The position numbers and the translations under genes are program-made. Positions 61,479 to 64,000 of a stretch of DNA of 64,000 nucleotides are shown here, piece by piece. This stretch comes from Thermohalobaculum sp039184865. GTDB taxonomy: Bacteria > Pseudomonadota > Alphaproteobacteria > Rhodobacterales > Rhodobacteraceae. The notes under the pieces were generated by a model. It had not been told where the DNA came from. It ran no database searches and saw only the letters and a list, made by a program, of their open reading frames with translations. Location: contig JBCDAV010000011.1 of NCBI GenBank assembly GCA_039184865.1, positions 62,001 through 126,000 on the forward strand, written 5' to 3'. The number at the start of each line of letters is the position of its first letter. The first letter of the stretch is position 1.

Positions 61479-61931
61479 TCAGGTAATCTCGCGATCGCCG
61501 GAGTCCGATGCCTGATCAGTCGCGCCACGCGCGACCGCGATATCTCGCCTCACGCGATCCAGAACGGAAAGCAGTTCATCGACACTGATCGGCTTTGTCA
61601 GAACACCCACAATGTCGAAATCGTCGGCTTCCGCAATGAGGCGCGCGGTCATTGCGTGGACTGACGGACCGCCCGTCACGAAGCAGATAGGCGATCTGGT
61701 CTCGTTCTCGCGGAGTTTCAGCACCGTCTCGATGCCGTCCATTTCAGGCATCGTGATATCCAGCATGATGAGGTCCGCGCTATCGGCGTCCGACAGAGCC
61801 TGCATCAGATCGAAACCGTTCGGACATTCGGTGACCTCCCAGTCGACACCTTCGGCGACACGCCTGACATAGGTTCTGAACGCGTCGTTATCGTCGGCAA
61901 TGTAGAGACGTTCGGCCATCGTTAACTTCAT
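61479..61931 (-). CDS. Single-domain response regulator (CheY-like)
   Basis: This 150-residue protein consists of a receiver domain alone: acidic pocket in IADDNDAF, phospho-acceptor Asp58 in IMLDITMPEMDG, Thr86 in CFVTGG and Lys113 in LTKPIS, then a short charged tail. No output domain is visible, so it acts by protein-protein contact. ATG 61931 is chosen; ATG 61919 is equally possible. It is divergent from, and 760 bp away from, the kinase at 62695, a possible partner. Confidence 0.87.
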   Translation of the reverse strand: MKLTMAERLYIADDNDAFRTYVRRVAEGVDWEVTECPNGFDLMQALSDADSADLIMLDITMPEMDGIETVLKLRENETRSPICFVTGGPSVHAMTARLIAEADDFDIVGVLTKPISVDELLSVLDRVRRDIAVARGATDQASDSGDREIT

Positions 61932-62694
61932 CTTGTCGCGGTGCGCTTGCGGCCGTGTCGTAGCTGTAACCAATAAATTAAGTCTGAGCGACCGCGCGCC
62001 CGCAAGAAGTATGTTTGAAAATTGCTTCATCTGCAATTGCTCAAGTCTAGATCGTCGTCATCCGACCCAGCTCGATGGCTTCGACAATCGTTTTCAGATC
62101 ATAAAATTTGCGGCTAACCAATTCATAAAACTCGAGTTAATTCTTTGCAAAATAAGAAATGGACGACGGAGCGTGGGGTAATGAGAGTCTTCAATTTGTT
62201 CTCGCCCGGTGTCCTGATGATTACGCTATCTTCTGTTCCGGAACCCGCGATGTTCCGCCAATGCGCACGGATTGGAGACGTTTCGGGTTCGCGTTGCGAT
62301 CTCCCGGAGGCATGACTTGAAGCCCGGGGTGGATCACAGAGTGTTTGAGGACATCGACCTCGAGAGAAGATGGACAGACACACTTTGACTGGATGGGGCA
62401 ATCGGGTTCGAAGGCGTTTGCCGGACTGAGCGTCTTAAGCGTCCCGGCGCTTTGGAAAGAAGGATCGGGGCTTCAGCCTTGAACAAGTTCAGGATCAGCA
62501 CTGCGGTACCCGGCTCGATCGTCACGGATGCACTGATCTCCCTGAAACGGCGCGGCAGAAAAACATGCGCGCTGCGGCGTAGCGGTTCGGACGATTAAAC
62601 TTCGGGTCTACGCTCCAGAACTCGGATCGAACGTTTACTAACCGTGCGCGATCTGGCAGCAAAAAAAAGTGAACGTTATCGAAGAAGAATAACG
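61932..62694. other. 763-bp region without a supported gene
   Basis: The stretch is AT-richer than its neighbours, especially 61970-62170. It has an inverted repeat AATTGC-TTCATCT-GCAATT at 62020-62038, about 90 bp upstream of the response-regulator start. Short open frames exist on both strands (for example 62123-62401 and 62334-62525 minus), but none has a credible start, ribosome site or family likeness. A small RNA cannot be excluded. Confidence 0.4.
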
Positions 62695-64000
62695 GTGAAA
62701 AATCGAATCCTTGGCTGGCTGATTGCCGCCATTGCCCTCGCAATGGCCTTGGTGGCCGTGATGGTCGTCTATGCAATGCTAAGCGAGCAGGAAAGCCACG
62801 CGGAGAGATTTGACGCGCCGGTCACGCAGTATGCAGCGCAAGTCGATTACAAGCTTCTGGTCTTGATGGATCATGTTGATCGGTTCGGCGCCGCTGATCC
62901 GGAGGTTTCGCGCGCAGACGTTTTAGCGCGGATCGAACTTCTCCGGAGTTGGATCGATACCGACGGCCGCGCCGGGCGGACAGCGCGTTATCTGGAACTC
63001 GACGGGGCCGGAGACATGCTGAAAAGGCTCGGCAGCGAACTGGAGCTCTTGGAGTCCGAGATAGGCACGCTCCAGCGCGGCGATCACGAAACGGCTCACG
63101 TGTTGAAAGAAGGGTTCCGTGGGCTGCTCGCGGAAACGCATCGTGTTGCGATTGAGGCGATTGCGTATGATGCGGCGGTTGAGGAGCGGTACCGCATGCA
63201 CCATGCGTGGCAGGTGCGCCTGACCCTCGGTCTGATCGCCGGTACTTTGATCTTTGGATTTCTCAGTATTTTCCGATTCTGGTCGGGTCAGCGCGAGGTC
63301 GAAGCCGCCGCCTCCTCGTTGGAAGCCAGGATCGCCGAACGCACACGGGATCTCGAACACGCGAAGACCGAACTCGAAGCACAGATCCGGAACCGCGAGC
63401 AGGATGCGAAGGAGTTGCAGGAGCGCGGCGAGCGCCTGACCCAGGCCGCGCGGCTCGCCAAGCTCGGCTACTACATCTGGGACGCAGTCGAGGAAAAGTG
63501 CGAGTACTGTTCCGAGCAGCATGCCCGAACGCATGGTGTCTCGCCCGAGGAGTTCCTGAAACGATCAAGCAACAACATGACCTTTGTGCATCCCGACGAT
63601 GCCGACCTGGTTCGAGAGAAGTTGCGCGAGGTTCGTAACGGAAATATCGTGATCTTCGACCATCGCGTGAACACGCCGAATGGGGTGAACCATGTCCGCG
63701 AGATCGTGCGGCCGATCTTCGATGACGCCGGCCGGGTCGTGAAGGAAATCGCGTCGTCAATCGATATCACCGAGAATTACATCACCGAGCGTAAGCTCCA
63801 GCAGGCGCAGCGACTTGAAAGCCTCGGCAAACTCACCGGCGGTGTTGCACACGACTTCAACAATCTGCTCGCCGTCGCACTTGGCAATCTCGACATTCTG
63901 AGGCGCGGCGAGACTGACAGCCTAAAGATAGAACTGCTCGATGACGCGCTCTCAGCCGTCTATCGCGGACGCGACCTGACGCGAACGATGCTCGCATTCG
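62695..64000 (+). CDS. Membrane-bound sensor histidine kinase, 3' end cut by window edge
   Basis: The frame starts at GTG 62695 and has no stop before the right edge (435 codons seen). Helix 1 is at residues 5-27 (ILGWLIAAIALAMALVAVMVV) and helix 2 at about 174-197 (RLTLGLIAGTLIFGFLSIF), enclosing a ~145-residue periplasmic helical sensor. A coiled coil (LEARIAERTRDLEHAKTELEAQ, about 200-250) leads to a PAS domain (about 255-370) and HisKA with His386 in GVAHDFNNLLAVALGN. That motif is nearly the same as in the kinase at the left edge. The ATPase and any receiver domain lie beyond the window. Confidence 0.88.
   Translation, partial: MKNRILGWLIAAIALAMALVAVMVVYAMLSEQESHAERFDAPVTQYAAQVDYKLLVLMDHVDRFGAADPEVSRADVLARIELLRSWIDTDGRAGRTARYLELDGAGDMLKRLGSELELLESEIGTLQRGDHETAHVLKEGFRGLLAETHRVAIEAIAYDAAVEERYRMHHAWQVRLTLGLIAGTLIFGFLSIFRFWSGQREVEAAASSLEARIAERTRDLEHAKTELEAQIRNREQDAKELQERGERLTQAARLAKLGYYIWDAVEEKCEYCSEQHARTHGVSPEEFLKRSSNNMTFVHPDDADLVREKLREVRNGNIVIFDHRVNTPNGVNHVREIVRPIFDDAGRVVKEIASSIDITENYITERKLQQAQRLESLGKLTGGVAHDFNNLLAVALGNLDILRRGETDSLKIELLDDALSAVYRGRDLTRTMLAF

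Noticed and set aside
62395..62430. GGTTCGAA sequence resembling a tRNA T-loop
   Set aside because: No matching acceptor, D or anticodon stems could be built around it.

Overview
The window is GC-rich, tightly packed chromosomal DNA from an alphaproteobacterium, most likely of the Rhodobacterales/Rhodobacteraceae type. The markers are a DUF1523 membrane protein, DUF2794 and HspQ genes, the order pyrB–(PH protein)–pyrC'–plsY–dprA–topA–rnr, TRAP and polyamine-type ABC transporters, and an RTX-repeat protein ending in a Hint domain. I saw no rRNA, tRNA, insertion sequence, integrase or CRISPR array. All family names are my reading of the translations; no database search was run.

Layout. 1-1616: 3' part of a hybrid sensor kinase whose frame is open to the left edge. 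1854-6378: a PotADBC-like polyamine ABC operon with paired hairpins after the binding-protein gene. 6443-9296: small genes (DUF1523, a lipoprotein lysozyme-like transglycosylase, HspQ, DUF2794, a secreted protein). 9344-19143: a long minus-strand housekeeping block, in transcription order pyrB, a PH-like membrane protein, a dihydroorotase-like gene that has lost its catalytic residues, plsY, dprA, topA and rnr, with several 4-base start/stop overlaps. 19221-26941: M48 protease, GST, M3 oligopeptidase, a small protein resembling a free-standing RTX-toxin cysteine protease domain (C80-like), a phosphotransacetylase, an M20 amidohydrolase and a DMT transporter. 26987-32438: two class III CoA-transferases, an enoyl-CoA hydratase, an HMG-CoA lyase and an acyl-CoA dehydrogenase, which together could form a 3-methylglutarate/methylglutaconate/HMG degradation route.

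32809-54245 is the most interesting part, an accessory catabolic island in three arms. The first arm (plus) is a second polyamine-type ABC transporter, a TetR/BetI-type regulator, a flavin amine oxidase, two trimethylamine-dehydrogenase-like enzymes (the second with a helical C-terminal extension) and a PuuB-like amino-acid/amine oxidase. It is preceded by a promoter whose -10 abuts a perfect 18-bp palindrome, a natural operator for the TetR protein. The second arm (minus, convergent) is a TRAP transporter, a phytanoyl-CoA-dioxygenase-like oxygenase and a double cupin. The third arm (plus, divergent from the TRAP genes) is a GntR regulator, an enolase-superfamily dehydratase-like enzyme, a hydroxyisobutyrate-dehydrogenase-like enzyme and a TIM-barrel isomerase-like enzyme. 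The parts suggest import and oxidative N-dealkylation/deamination of an unidentified methylated amine or amino acid, plus use of a sugar-acid or carboxylate.

54515-61321 holds surface or secreted functions: a DUF5666 lipoprotein and a DUF6502 protein (overlapping genes), a divergent FAS1-RTX protein, and the 1022-residue RTX/Hint protein. 61479-64000 returns to signalling: a single-domain response regulator and, after about 760 bp without a convincing gene, a second membrane-bound sensor kinase cut by the right edge, whose histidine motif closely matches the first kinase.
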